From Saccharopolyspora kobensis (lineage in GTDB: Bacteria; Actinomycetota; Actinomycetes; Mycobacteriales; Pseudonocardiaceae), in NCBI RefSeq assembly GCF_900108315.1, contig NZ_FNVB01000002.1, positions 744,001 to 808,000 on the forward strand: a stretch of 64,000 nt of DNA, written 5' to 3'. A model generated the notes under the pieces. That model ran no database searches. It was not told the DNA's origin and saw nothing but the letters and a program-made list of their open reading frames with translations. A program made the translations under genes and the position numbers. This document shows positions 1 through 8,836 of the stretch, in pieces. Position 1 is the stretch's first letter. Every line of letters begins with the position of its first letter.

Positions 1-170
1 CGGTCGGCGATCCAGAGCGCATCGCTGTGCTCGGGCCAGCTCACCACGCCGACCAGCCATTCCGGGCGCCCGAGCGGATCGGTCAGGATCCAGAAGGTCC
101 ACAGCGTCTGGATGCCGACCAGGATCGCGAGCTCCGGGTAGAGCTGCAGCGCTTCGTTGACGCTGTTCAC
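1..170 (-). CDS. Unrecognised protein, N-terminal part only
   Basis: The first 56 codons of a leftward gene that continues beyond the window. The frame starts at GTG 170, with GAAGG about 10 nt upstream, and stays open to base 1. The translation begins VNSVNEALQLYPELA and has a hydrophobic stretch (LAILVGIQTLWTFWIL, about residues 14-29) that could be membrane-associated, then a polar segment rich in Trp and Pro. It is codirectional with the TetR gene at 324-878, about 150 bp downstream of it. I do not recognise the family, so no function is offered. Confidence 0.5.
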   Translation of the reverse strand, partial: MNSVNEALQLYPELAILVGIQTLWTFWILTDPLGRPEWLVGVVSWPEHSDALWIAD

Positions 171-323
171 GGCGCGGTGTCCTTCGCGGTCGCTTCTCGG
201 GCTTCGGCGGGCGGGCGGCCGATCTGTCCAGGTCAGCCTCGGGCCCACGATGCCCCACGCCGCACCGCGGCGGCGGCACATTCCGCGGCCATCGCACCAA
301 GACCACCCGGTGGGGTGATGACG

Positions 324-878
324 TCAGCCGTTGACCCTGGCTCGCAGGCCGTCCAGCACCAGGTCGAGCCCGCGCTCGAAGTCCGCCGGGCCGCCGGGCG
401 CGCGGTCGATCGCCCCGGCGCTGGCCGCCTGCAGCGCCATCTGCTCCTCCACGGTGTGGCCGAACACGAGGTGCAGCAGGGCTCGGGTGCCGACGTCGAC
501 CACGTCCTCGGGCAGGCCGCCATCGCGCAGCGCCGCGCGCAGCTGACCTGCGGGTTCACCGGCGCCGAGGCCGAAGGTGTGCGCGGTGACGACGACTTCG
601 GCGCCGTCGCGGTAGGCCAGCATCGCGTCCCGCAGCTCGCTGCAGATCTCGACGACTCGCCGGTCCCAGCGCTCGGCGCGGCGGGGCCGCTCGCCCCGGC
701 GCAGGATCTCGTCGGCGACCGCGGCCAGCAGCGTCTGCTTGTTCGGCACGTGGTGGTAGAGCGCGCTCGGTTGCACGCCGAGTTCGGTGGCCAGCCGCCG
801 CATCGTCAGCGACTCCAGCCCGTACTCGTCGAGCACCGATATCGCGCGGGCCACGACGTCGCTGCGGTGGTAGCGCAC
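324..878 (-). CDS. bioQ: TetR-family repressor, probable biotin regulator BioQ
   Basis: A 184-aa TetR-type repressor. The helix-turn-helix is near residues 20-45 ([19 protein letters not shown]), followed by a TetR_C-type helical ligand domain. The start is GTG 878. It is transcribed away from bioB, and the 91-bp gap between them holds two perfect palindromes of the form TGAAC-N3-GTTCA. This is the layout known for BioQ, the TetR-type repressor of biotin synthesis in Corynebacterium and Mycobacterium. By analogy it would repress bioBAFD and probably itself when biotin is plentiful. The DNA-binding family is read from the sequence; the name BioQ rests on the neighbour and the operators. Confidence 0.75.
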   Translation of the reverse strand: MRYHRSDVVARAISVLDEYGLESLTMRRLATELGVQPSALYHHVPNKQTLLAAVADEILRRGERPRRAERWDRRVVEICSELRDAMLAYRDGAEVVVTAHTFGLGAGEPAGQLRAALRDGGLPEDVVDVGTRALLHLVFGHTVEEQMALQAASAGAIDRAPGGPADFERGLDLVLDGLRARVNG

Positions 879-918
879 CCGAAACCTCCCGTTGACCGAT
901 CGACCCGCCCAGTCTAGC

Positions 919-947
919 CTGAACGCCGTTCAGGTGAACGCTGTTCA
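919..947. promoter_or_regulatory. Tandem BioQ-type operators between bioQ and bioB
   Basis: Two 13-bp perfect palindromes, TGAACGCCGTTCA (920-932) and TGAACGCTGTTCA (935-947), stand 15 bp apart centre to centre; the first extends to CTGAACGCCGTTCAG (919-933). Known BioQ sites are TGAAC-N3-GTTAC-like. The pair lies in the divergent region upstream of the bioB start at 970, so a bound repressor could control both directions. In the bioQ direction, TAGACT just beside the sites could be a -10 element. Confidence 0.75.
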
Positions 948-969
948 GGTTCGACATCCCGGAGAAGCG

Positions 970-2028
970 ATGAGCGCCCACTTCCACCAGCTCGCCGACG
1001 CGGTCCTCGCCGGCACCCCGGCCACCCCGGAGGACGCCCTCGCGGTGCTGCGCGCCGACGACGCCGAGCTGATGTCCGTCGTCGCCGCGGCCGCCCGGCT
1101 GCGCCGCGCGCACTTCGGCAACGCGGTGAAGGTGAACTACCTGGTGAACCTGAAATCCGGCCTCTGCCAGGAGAACTGCAACTACTGCTCGCAGGCGCTG
1201 GGATCCAGCGCGCCGATCCTGAAGTACTCGTGGCTCTCCGAGTCCGAGGCCCTCGCGCAGGCCGGAGCGGGGCTCGGCGGCGGCGCCAGCCGGGTGTGCC
1301 TGGTCGCCTCCGGCCGCGGGCCGTCCACAAGGGACATCGACAAGGTGGTCGAGGTGGTCGGGGCGCTGAAGCGGGAGCACCCCGGCGTCGAGGTCTGCGC
1401 CTGCCTGGGACTGCTCAAGGAGGGGCAGGCCGAACGGCTCAAGGACGCCGGTGTGGACGCCTACAACCACAACATCAACACCGCCGAGAGCCACCACGAC
1501 AACATCGTCCAGACCCACACCTACGCCGACCGCGTGGACACCGTGGAGAAGGCCAAGGGCGCGGGGATCTCGCCCTGCTCCGGGCTGATCGCCGGGCTCG
1601 GCGAGACCGACGAGCAGCTCGTCGAGGCGCTGTTCGCGCTCCGGGACCTGGAATCGGACTCGATCCCGGTCAACTTCCTGATGCCCTTCGACGGCACCCC
1701 GTTCGAGAACACCTGGGAGCTCACCCCGACCCGCTGCGTGAAGATCCTGGCGATGGCGCGCTTCGTCTGCCCGGACCGGGAGATCCGCATCGCGGGCGGC
1801 CGGGAGATGCACCTGCGCTCGCTGCAGTCGATCGCGCTGCACGTCGCCAACTCGATCTTCCTCGGCGACTACCTCACCTCGGAGGGCCAGGCCGCCGAGG
1901 CGGACCTGGAGATGATCCGCGACGGCGGTTTCGTCGTGCAGGGCTCCGAGGAGGACCTCGCGCAGCGCGCGGCCGATCCGGTGATCCGGCGGCGCGGCGC
2001 GGGCACCGATCTGCTCCCGAACGCCTGA
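970..2028 (+). CDS. bioB: Biotin synthase BioB (radical SAM)
   Basis: A 352-aa biotin synthase. It inserts sulfur into dethiobiotin, the last step of biotin formation, using one SAM-cleaving [4Fe-4S] cluster and one auxiliary cluster. The radical-SAM motif is Cys66-x3-Cys70-x2-Cys73 (CQENCNYC). Conserved blocks YNHNINTA and [12 protein letters not shown] follow, with an IRIAGGRE segment that carries the Arg ligand of the second cluster. ATG 970 is preferred because GGAGAA sits just upstream; an in-frame start at 892 would translate through the operators. It is the first gene of bioBAFD, and its TGA overlaps the bioA ATG by one base. Confidence 0.96.
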   Translation: MSAHFHQLADAVLAGTPATPEDALAVLRADDAELMSVVAAAARLRRAHFGNAVKVNYLVNLKSGLCQENCNYCSQALGSSAPILKYSWLSESEALAQAGAGLGGGASRVCLVASGRGPSTRDIDKVVEVVGALKREHPGVEVCACLGLLKEGQAERLKDAGVDAYNHNINTAESHHDNIVQTHTYADRVDTVEKAKGAGISPCSGLIAGLGETDEQLVEALFALRDLESDSIPVNFLMPFDGTPFENTWELTPTRCVKILAMARFVCPDREIRIAGGREMHLRSLQSIALHVANSIFLGDYLTSEGQAAEADLEMIRDGGFVVQGSEEDLAQRAADPVIRRRGAGTDLLPNA

Positions 2029-3287
2029 TGAGCGCGGCGGAACTGCTCGCCTTCGACCGCGAGCACCTGTGGCACCCGTACACCTCGATGACCGATCCGG
2101 CGCCGACCCGCCTGGTCACCGGTGCCGCGGGCAGCCGTATCTGCCTCGACGGCGTCGGCGAGGTGGTGGACGGGATGGCGTCGTGGTGGTCGGCCATCCA
2201 CGGCTACCGGCACCCGGTGCTCGACGAGGCGGTGCGCGGCCAGCTCGACCGGGTGGCGCACGTGATGTTCGGCGGGCTCACCCACGAACCGGCGGTCGAG
2301 CTGGCCCGGCGCCTGATCGACCTCGCGCCGGAAGGCCTCGACCGCGTCTTCCTGGCCGATTCCGGCTCGGTGAGCGTCGAGGTGGCGATGAAGATGGCGC
2401 TGCAGTACCAGCGCGGCGCCGGGCGGCCCGGGCGGAACCGGTTCCTCACCGTGCGCGGCGGCTACCACGGCGACACCTTCGACTGCATGAGCGTGTGCGA
2501 TCCCGACGGCGGCATGCACGCGATGTGGTCCGGGGTGCTGCCGGAGCAGGTCTTCGGCGAGCGCCCGCCCGGCCTGGGCGGCGATGTCGCCGCGTGGGCA
2601 GCGGGTTTCCGGGCGCTCGCCGCCGAGCACGCCGACCGGCTCGCCGGGCTGATCGTGGAGCCGCTGCTGCAGGGCGCGGGCGGGATGCACCCCTACCCCG
2701 CCGAATGCCTGGTGGTGTTCCGCGAGGTCGCCGACGAGCACGGCCTGGTGCTGGTCTTCGACGAGATCGCCACCGGTTTCGGCCGGACCGGCACGCTTTT
2801 CGCCGCGGAAGCCGCCGGGGTGGTTCCGGACGTGCTGTGCGTGGGCAAGGCGCTCACCGGCGGCTACCTGTCGCTGGCCGCCGCGCTGTGCACGGCCGAG
2901 GTCGCCCGCGGCCTGTCGGCCGGCGATTCCGGCGTCCTCATGCACGGGCCGACCTTCATGGGCAATCCGCTGGCCTGCGCGGTCGCCTCGGCGAGCCTGG
3001 AGCTGCTGAGCACCGGTGGCTGGGCCGCCGACGTGCGGCGGATCAACACGGGATTGCAGGCGCTGCACGGGATCGACGCTCTCGACGTGCGCGTTCTCGG
3101 TGCGGTCGGCGTGGTCCAGCTCGACCACCCCGTCGACGTGGTCGAGGCGACCGAAGCGGGGCTCGCCGAAGGCGTGTGGCTGCGCCCGTTCCGGGACCTG
3201 ATCTACACCATGCCGCCGTACGTGTGCAGCGACGAGGACGTCGCCGCCATCTGCGCCGGGATCGCGGCCGCTGCGGACGCGGGATGA
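2028..3287 (+). CDS. bioA: Adenosylmethionine-8-amino-7-oxononanoate aminotransferase BioA
   Basis: A 419-aa class III PLP aminotransferase that converts 8-amino-7-oxononanoate (KAPA) to 7,8-diaminononanoate with SAM as amino donor. Family hallmarks are LWHPYTSM at the N-terminus, [13 protein letters not shown], the cofactor-binding [12 protein letters not shown] and the PLP lysine in [11 protein letters not shown]. The length is normal. Its ATG overlaps the bioB stop (TGATG), so the two are probably translationally coupled. A 136-bp gap with no visible gene separates it from bioF. Confidence 0.95.
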   Translation: MSAAELLAFDREHLWHPYTSMTDPAPTRLVTGAAGSRICLDGVGEVVDGMASWWSAIHGYRHPVLDEAVRGQLDRVAHVMFGGLTHEPAVELARRLIDLAPEGLDRVFLADSGSVSVEVAMKMALQYQRGAGRPGRNRFLTVRGGYHGDTFDCMSVCDPDGGMHAMWSGVLPEQVFGERPPGLGGDVAAWAAGFRALAAEHADRLAGLIVEPLLQGAGGMHPYPAECLVVFREVADEHGLVLVFDEIATGFGRTGTLFAAEAAGVVPDVLCVGKALTGGYLSLAAALCTAEVARGLSAGDSGVLMHGPTFMGNPLACAVASASLELLSTGGWAADVRRINTGLQALHGIDALDVRVLGAVGVVQLDHPVDVVEATEAGLAEGVWLRPFRDLIYTMPPYVCSDEDVAAICAGIAAAADAG

Positions 3288-3423
3288 GTAGCCCCGTGTC
3301 AACCCCGGCGCTGCGCAACCGCAGCTCAGGGGAACGTGACGCGCACCAGCCACAGGAAACCCCCAAACGCAAGATCGCCCCGAACGCAACCACCACTGGG
3401 AATCGCGGAGAGGCGGAACGCGC

Positions 3424-4557
3424 ATGAGTAGCTGGGTGGAGTGGTTCGCCGAGCAGCGGGCCGGGCGCGAGGACGCCGGGTTGCAGCGCGCGCTGCGGCC
3501 CCGCGCGGCCGATGAGGACGTCATCGACCTCGCCAACAACGACTACCTGGGGCTGAGCCTGCATCCCGCGGTGCGCCGGGCCGCCGCCGATGCGGCGCTG
3601 TGCTGGGGAGCGGGCGCGGGCGCGTCCCGGCTGGTCACCGGCACCACCTCGCTGCACGTCGACCTGGAGCGCGAACTCGCCGAATTCACCGGCCGCGAGG
3701 CGGCTTTGGTGTTCTCGACGGGTTATCAGGCCAACCTGTCGGCGGTGACGGCGCTGGCGGACAAGCAGTCGCTGATCGTCTCCGATGCGCACGTGCACGC
3801 CTCGCTGATCGACGCCGCGCGGCTGACCCGGGCGGCGATCGAGGTGGTCCCGCACAACGACGTCGCCGCGGTCCGGAAGGCGTTGGCCGCGGCCGGTGAC
3901 CGGCGCGCGCTGGTGCTGACCGAATCGGTCTTCTCGGTGCTCGGCGACGCCGCTCCGCTGCCGGATCTCGCCGAAGTCTGCGCCGATCACGACGCGCTGC
4001 TCGTGGTCGACGAAGCGCACGGGCTCGGTGTCGTCGGCGACGGCGGCCGAGGAGCGCTGCACGGCACGTCCGAGCACCCGAACGTGGTCATGACCGCGAC
4101 CCTGTCGAAATCGCTGGGCGCGATGGGCGGCGCGGTCCTCGGTTCCGCCGCGCTCGTCGACCACCTCGTCAACCGCGCGCGCCCGTTCATCTTCGACACC
4201 GGGCTGGCGCCGGCGCCCACCGCCGCCGCGCTGACCGCGCTGCGCTGCCTGCGCCGACAACCCGCGCTCCCGTTGCGAATCCACCAGCGCGGTGCCGAAC
4301 TGGCCGACCGGCTCGGCGTCCGGCGATCCGCCGGTGCCGTGCTCTCGGTGCCGATGCCTTCCCCGCAGGTCGCCGTCGCGGCGCAGGCCGCGGCGCTGGA
4401 GGCCGGGGTGCGGGTGGGCTGCTTCCGGCCGCCGTCGGTGCCGGACGGCGTGTCCCGGCTCCGCGTCACCGCCCGCGCGGGCCTCGCCGACGCGCGCTGG
4501 GAGCACGCGGTCGAGGCGCTGGCCCGGGTCGTCAAGGACCACCGGAGGTGGCCGTGA
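3424..4557 (+). CDS. bioF: 8-amino-7-oxononanoate synthase BioF
   Basis: A 377-aa alpha-oxoamine synthase that condenses L-alanine with pimeloyl thioester, releasing CO2, to give KAPA. Visible motifs are NNDYLGLSLHP, the glycine/serine segment GAGASRLVTGT, DEAHGLGVVG and the PLP lysine in [17 protein letters not shown] lies upstream of ATG 3424. Its stop overlaps the bioD GTG (GTGA). A second member of this fold, at 45703-46938, lies in the biosynthetic region and is clearly diverged from this housekeeping copy. Confidence 0.93.
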   Translation: MSSWVEWFAEQRAGREDAGLQRALRPRAADEDVIDLANNDYLGLSLHPAVRRAAADAALCWGAGAGASRLVTGTTSLHVDLERELAEFTGREAALVFSTGYQANLSAVTALADKQSLIVSDAHVHASLIDAARLTRAAIEVVPHNDVAAVRKALAAAGDRRALVLTESVFSVLGDAAPLPDLAEVCADHDALLVVDEAHGLGVVGDGGRGALHGTSEHPNVVMTATLSKSLGAMGGAVLGSAALVDHLVNRARPFIFDTGLAPAPTAAALTALRCLRRQPALPLRIHQRGAELADRLGVRRSAGAVLSVPMPSPQVAVAAQAAALEAGVRVGCFRPPSVPDGVSRLRVTARAGLADARWEHAVEALARVVKDHRRWP

Positions 4558-5258
4558 TCCTCATCGTCACCGGCACCGACACCGGTGTCGGCAAGACCGT
4601 GACCACTGCCGCGCTCGCCGTCCGCGCCGGGCCGGGCACGATCGCGGTGAAGCCCGCGCAGACCGGCGTCGGCACCGACGAACCCGACATCCGCGCGGTG
4701 GCGCACCTGGCGGGCTGCGAGGTCGCCGAGTTCACCCGCCTCGAAGACCCGCTGGCACCCGACACCGCCGCCCGGTTGCGCGGCGTCGAGATCCCCCCGG
4801 TCGGCGCGCACGCCGCCCGCGTCCGCGAACTGGCCCGCGACCACGACACCGTGGTCGTCGAAGGCGCGGGCGGACTGCTGGTCCGCCTCGACACCGGCGG
4901 CCGGACGCTGCTGGACCTCGCCGCCGATCTCGCCCGGGACCACCCGGTGCGGGTCTACGTCGTGACCCGCATCGGGCTCGGCACCCTCAACCACACCGAA
5001 CTCACCGTCGGCGCGCTGCGCTCCCGCGGCCTGGAACCGGCGGGGCTGGTGCTCGGCGCGGTGCCGGACGAGCTCGGTCTGGCCGAGCAGTGCAACCGCA
5101 CCGAGCTGCCGCGCGTCACCGGAGTCCCGGTCGTGGCGGCCTTTCCCGAGGGGGCTGGGAGCCTCGCTCCCGAGCGCTTCCGCGAGCGGGTCGGCTCCTG
5201 GCTGTCGGCGGTTCAGGAGTCGAACGGTGAGGGGATCCTGCCGTCGCGGCTGATCTGA
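4554..5258 (+). CDS. bioD: Dethiobiotin synthetase BioD
   Basis: A 234-aa ATP-dependent carboxylase that closes the ureido ring of dethiobiotin. The P-loop GTDTGVGKT is at residues 6-14, a substrate lysine is in VKPAQTG, and VVVEGAGGLLV is the second conserved block. GTG 4554 is chosen because GGAGG at 4544-4548 is 5 nt upstream and the GTGA overlap with the bioF stop is typical; the GTG at 4548 would overlap the ribosome binding site. The last 46 bp overlap the 3' end of the convergent sulfotransferase gene. Confidence 0.93.
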   Translation: MILIVTGTDTGVGKTVTTAALAVRAGPGTIAVKPAQTGVGTDEPDIRAVAHLAGCEVAEFTRLEDPLAPDTAARLRGVEIPPVGAHAARVRELARDHDTVVVEGAGGLLVRLDTGGRTLLDLAADLARDHPVRVYVVTRIGLGTLNHTELTVGALRSRGLEPAGLVLGAVPDELGLAEQCNRTELPRVTGVPVVAAFPEGAGSLAPERFRERVGSWLSAVQESNGEGILPSRLI

Positions 5259-5869
5259 TCGACCAGCTCGCGGATCGACGCGGAGTCGTTGACGTGCGGG
5301 AAGTCCTCCTCCGGCACCGGCACGCCGAGGAAGTCGCACAGCCGCTCCCAGCCCTCGCCGACCCGGTAGGTCAGCAGCCGGTCGGCCGGGACCGCTGCCT
5401 GCACGGCGGCGTTGTGCGCCTCGAAGACCTCGATGGCGTGCGCGCGGTCGGCGAATCGGCCGCCGAAGGTGCCGTCCCAGACCAACCGCTCCACGGTCGG
5501 GCGCAGCTTCGCGAACGAATGGCCGTCCTCGGGTTCCTCCTGCGCGAACTGGTAGATCGTGCTGTGCACGCTGTCGTACCACTTCTCCGGGTCGCGGACG
5601 GTCAGCAGCACCTTGGCGTCCGGGTAGAAGTCCATCAGCTCGCGCCAGAACGTGCACCCCGGCCAGTCCACTGTGGAGTTGAAGCCGCCGAGGACGGTCT
5701 CCCAGTCGGAGATCTCGCCGTCCAGCGCGCGCGCCCAGTGCTGCACCCGGTCGGGCTGCGCGATGACCTCGAACATGTGGTAGCACGGGCCGTAGCCGAG
5801 GCGCTCCAGAGCCGCCTTCAGCGACGCGGTACCGGTGCGGCCGAACCCGGCCCCGATGATCTGCACCAT
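5213..5869 (-). CDS. Sulfotransferase-family protein (PAPS-dependent)
   Basis: A 218-aa protein of the Sulfotransfer_4 type. The N-terminal GAGFGRTGTASLKAAL (residues 6-21) is the 5'-phosphosulfate loop, and VRDPEKWYDSV matches the 3'-phosphate-binding region. This family moves sulfate from PAPS to an acceptor; the acceptor cannot be read here. It lies 19 bp after cysN on the same strand, so it is probably the last gene of the PAPS operon. That placement links it directly to PAPS made by CysDN plus APS kinase and to PAP removal by CysQ. Its 3' end overlaps bioD by 46 bp on the other strand. Confidence 0.85.
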   Translation of the reverse strand: MVQIIGAGFGRTGTASLKAALERLGYGPCYHMFEVIAQPDRVQHWARALDGEISDWETVLGGFNSTVDWPGCTFWRELMDFYPDAKVLLTVRDPEKWYDSVHSTIYQFAQEEPEDGHSFAKLRPTVERLVWDGTFGGRFADRAHAIEVFEAHNAAVQAAVPADRLLTYRVGEGWERLCDFLGVPVPEEDFPHVNDSASIRELVDQISRDGRIPSPFDS

Positions 5870-5888
5870 TCCTGCTCCTTGTCGTGAT

Positions 5889-7154
5889 TCAGCGCGCTTC
5901 GGTGATCAGGACCGCGCCGACGGTCGCGTGGGTGGATTCGTCGATGAGCACTGCGCCGCCGGTGAACCGGTTGTCGGCGTAGGGATCGCAGAACACCGGC
6001 TGCGCCAGCCGCAGGCCGACCTCGCCGATCTCGTTGACCTCCAGGCGCTCGGCCGGGCCGCGCTCCAGCGTGGTGACCTCCAGCCGGTCGCCGATCCCGG
6101 ACACCAGCGCCTTGACCGTGCGCGTGGTGTGCTTGAGCAGCAGCCTCGTGCCCGGTTCCAGCGCCGGTCCGGCCGACATCCAGCACACCGATGCGGTGAG
6201 CTCCGACGCCGCCACCGGCGGATTCGCCGGAGCGCAGAGCATGTCGCCGCGGCCGATGTCGATGTCGTCGGCCAGCCGCGCGGTCACCGACTGCGGTGCC
6301 CTCCCCCGGTCCAGCTCGCCGTCGGCGGTGTCGACGGCGACCACGCGGCTGCGCATGCCGGAGGGCAGGTGCAGGACCTCCTCGCCCGGGGCGATCGAGC
6401 CGCTGGCGATCTGCCCGGCGTAGCCGCGGTATCCCGGAGCTCGGATGGTGCACTGCACCGGCAGCCGGAACTCACCGGCGGCATTCTCATCGGTGACCTC
6501 GACGTCTTCGAGGTGTTCCAGCAGCGCCGGTCCGTCGTACCAGGGCATCGCCTCCGAGCGGTGCACGACGTTGTCGCCGCGCAGCGCCGAGATCGGGATG
6601 GCGGTGACCTCGCGCAGGCCCAGCTGGGCGGTGAAGGCGGCGAACTCACCGGTGATGGCGCGGAACACCGTTTCGTCGAAGCCGACCAGGTCCATCTTGT
6701 TGACCGCCAGCACCAGTCGCGGCACCCGCAGCAACCCGGCCAGCACGGCATGCCTGCGGCTCTGCTCGGTCAGGCCGTTGCGGGCGTCGACCAGCACGAT
6801 CGCCAGGCCCGCGGTGGACGCGCCGGTGACCATGTTGCGGGTGTACTGGGCGTGGCCCGGCGTGTCGGCGATGATGAACGCCCGCCGCGCGGTCTCGAAG
6901 TAGCGGTGCGCCACGTCGATGGTGATGCCCTGCTCGCGCTCGGCGCGCAGCCCGTCGGTGAGCATCGCCAGGTCCGGTTCCGCGTCGCCGCGCTCCCGGC
7001 TGGCCACCTCCAGCGCTTCCAGCTGATCGGCCAGCAGCGAGCGCGAATCGTGCAGCAGGCGGCCGATCAGGGTGCTCTTGCCGTCGTCGACGGCACCGGC
7101 GGTGGCGAACCGCAGCAGGCTGTCGGCCGGGGCGAAGACCGGTGCGTCGCTCAT
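5889..7154 (-). CDS. cysN: Sulfate adenylyltransferase subunit 1 (GTPase) CysN
   Basis: A 421-aa elongation-factor-like GTPase subunit of ATP sulfurylase. With CysD it makes APS from sulfate and ATP. G1 is GAVDDGKST, G3 is DTPGHAQYTRN and G4 is NKMDL, followed by two beta-barrel domains. It is not the long CysNC form: there is no C-terminal APS kinase, that activity being encoded by the fusion at 9682-11184. ATG 7154 overlaps the cysD stop (TGATGA), so coupled translation with cysD is expected. Confidence 0.95.
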   Translation of the reverse strand: MSDAPVFAPADSLLRFATAGAVDDGKSTLIGRLLHDSRSLLADQLEALEVASRERGDAEPDLAMLTDGLRAEREQGITIDVAHRYFETARRAFIIADTPGHAQYTRNMVTGASTAGLAIVLVDARNGLTEQSRRHAVLAGLLRVPRLVLAVNKMDLVGFDETVFRAITGEFAAFTAQLGLREVTAIPISALRGDNVVHRSEAMPWYDGPALLEHLEDVEVTDENAAGEFRLPVQCTIRAPGYRGYAGQIASGSIAPGEEVLHLPSGMRSRVVAVDTADGELDRGRAPQSVTARLADDIDIGRGDMLCAPANPPVAASELTASVCWMSAGPALEPGTRLLLKHTTRTVKALVSGIGDRLEVTTLERGPAERLEVNEIGEVGLRLAQPVFCDPYADNRFTGGAVLIDESTHATVGAVLITEAR

Positions 7155-8050
7155 CAGAAGTACCCCTCCCGCTTGCGGTCCTCCATCGCGGCCGCGCCGG
7201 CGCGGTCGTCGGCGCGGGTCTGCCCGCGCTCGCTCACACCGGTCGCGGCGATCTCGGCGATCACCTCGGCGACCGTGGCGGCCGTCGAGGGCACCGCGCC
7301 GGTGCAGGTCATGTCGCCGACGGTGCGGAACCGCACGGAGCGCTCGACGAGCTGCTCGCCCGGCTCGCGCGGCAGGAACGGGGTGTCGGCCAGCAGCATC
7401 CCGTCGCGCTCGAAGACCTTGCGCCGGTGCGCGAAGTACAGCGACGGCAGCTCCACGCCCTCGCGCTCGATGTAGGTCCACACGTCGCGCTCGGTCCAGT
7501 TCGACAGCGGGAACGCGCGCACGTTCTCGCCGGGGTGGATCTTCCCGTTGTAGAGGTTCCACAGCTCCGGGCGCTGGTTGCGCGGGTCCCACTGGCCGAA
7601 GGAGTCCCGGAAGGACAGCATCCGCTCCTTGGCGCGGGCGCGTTCCTCGTCGCGGCGCGCACCGCCGAACAGCGCGTCGAAGCGGTGCTCGGCGATGGCG
7701 TCCAGCAGCGTCACGGTCTGCGCGCGGTTGCGGCTGGCGCCCTTGCCGGTCGGCTCGGCGACCCGACCGGCGTCGATCGAGTCCTGCACCGAGGCCACCA
7801 CCAGCCGGACGCCGAGCTCGGCGGCCCGCCGGTCGCGGAAGTCCAGCACCTCCTCGAAGTTGTGCCCGGTGTCGACGTGCAGCACCGGGAACGGGATCGG
7901 CGCCGGGGCCAGCGCCTTCTCCGCCAGCCTGAGCAGGACCGCGGAGTCCTTGCCGCCGGAGAACAGCAGCGCCGGGCGGTCGAACTCGGCGACGACCTCG
8001 CGGATCAGGTGCACCGCCTCGGATTCCAGCAGGTCCAGCCGGGACAGCAT
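7154..8050 (-). CDS. cysD: Sulfate adenylyltransferase subunit 2 CysD
   Basis: A 298-aa PP-loop catalytic subunit of ATP sulfurylase. The PP-loop is LLFSGGKDSAVLL near residues 28-40, followed by HVDTGHNFEEV and the RRDEERARAKER block conserved in CysD. ATG 8050 overlaps the stop of cysQ (TGATG), so an unbroken chain cysQ-cysD-cysN is translated. It forms a heterodimer with CysN. No cysH lies beside it, unlike in usual sulfate-reduction operons. Confidence 0.95.
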   Translation of the reverse strand: MLSRLDLLESEAVHLIREVVAEFDRPALLFSGGKDSAVLLRLAEKALAPAPIPFPVLHVDTGHNFEEVLDFRDRRAAELGVRLVVASVQDSIDAGRVAEPTGKGASRNRAQTVTLLDAIAEHRFDALFGGARRDEERARAKERMLSFRDSFGQWDPRNQRPELWNLYNGKIHPGENVRAFPLSNWTERDVWTYIEREGVELPSLYFAHRRKVFERDGMLLADTPFLPREPGEQLVERSVRFRTVGDMTCTGAVPSTAATVAEVIAEIAATGVSERGQTRADDRAGAAAMEDRKREGYF

Positions 8051-8814
8051 CAGCGACTCCCCTCGGGTCGGGTGCGCGACAGCGCGTCGAGCAGGTCGCC
8101 GGCCAGCTCGACCCGGCAGACCAGCAGGTCCGGCAGCCACGGGTCGGCCCGGCCGTAGACCAGCTCGGAGCCGTCCAGGCGGCTGGTGTGCAGCCCGGCG
8201 GCGCGCGCGACCCCGACCGGGGCCGCGCTGTCCCACTCGTACTGACCGCCGTCGTGCAGGTAGGCGTCGACCTCGCCGAGCACCACCGCGGCGATCTTCG
8301 CGCCTGCCGAGCCCATCGGGACGAGCTCGGCGCCGATGCGCTCGGCGATCCCGGGCACGAACTCCGGCGGGCGGCTGCGGCTGACCGCGATCCGCGGGCG
8401 GCCGCTGCCGCGCGGAGGCTGCTCGGACCGCTGCGCGGTGCCGAGCACCAAGCCCTGCGCGGGCAGCGCCACGGCCGCGGCGCTCACCTCGTGCTTGTCG
8501 ACCAGCGCGACGTGCACCGCCCAGTCGGTGCGCCCGGCCTCGGAGAACTCCCGCGTGCCGTCCAGCGGATCGACGATCCAGACCCGCCCGCCGGGACTGC
8601 GATCCGGGCCCGAGGTTCCGTGTTCGGACAACACCGGGTCTTCCGGGCGCTCCTGCGCGAGCGCGGCGCCGAGCAGCGCGTGCGCCGCCGCGTCGCCGGC
8701 CGCTCCGAGCTCCTTGGGATCCGATGTGGACGCTCGCGCGGCCCGCAGCTCGACCAGCTGCTCCCCGGCCCGCTGCGCCAGCCGCGCGGCCAGCTCGTGA
8801 TCGTCGACGTTCAC
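8050..8814 (-). CDS. cysQ: 3'(2'),5'-bisphosphate nucleotidase CysQ
   Basis: A 254-aa inositol-monophosphatase-fold enzyme that hydrolyses PAP (and PAPS) to AMP (and APS). The metal-binding motif WIVDPLDGTREF is at about residues 89-100, and the C-terminal GGQYEWDSAAPVGVARAAG is the family WD motif. The start is GTG 8814 with GGGGAGG upstream. In an operon with PAPS-forming enzymes and a sulfotransferase it would remove the inhibitory by-product PAP. Confidence 0.92.
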   Translation of the reverse strand: MNVDDHELAARLAQRAGEQLVELRAARASTSDPKELGAAGDAAAHALLGAALAQERPEDPVLSEHGTSGPDRSPGGRVWIVDPLDGTREFSEAGRTDWAVHVALVDKHEVSAAAVALPAQGLVLGTAQRSEQPPRGSGRPRIAVSRSRPPEFVPGIAERIGAELVPMGSAGAKIAAVVLGEVDAYLHDGGQYEWDSAAPVGVARAAGLHTSRLDGSELVYGRADPWLPDLLVCRVELAGDLLDALSRTRPEGSR

Positions 8815-8836
8815 CCGGATACCTCCCCGTCCTTGC

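Noticed and set aside
892..969. N-terminal extension of bioB starting at 892
   Set aside because: It would translate through both operators; ATG 970 has its own ribosome site and the conserved BioB sequence starts after it.
3284..3432. ATGAGTAGC repeated at the bioA stop and the bioF start, as a possible duplication scar
   Set aside because: The shared stretch is only nine bases, in different frames, with no further flanking similarity.
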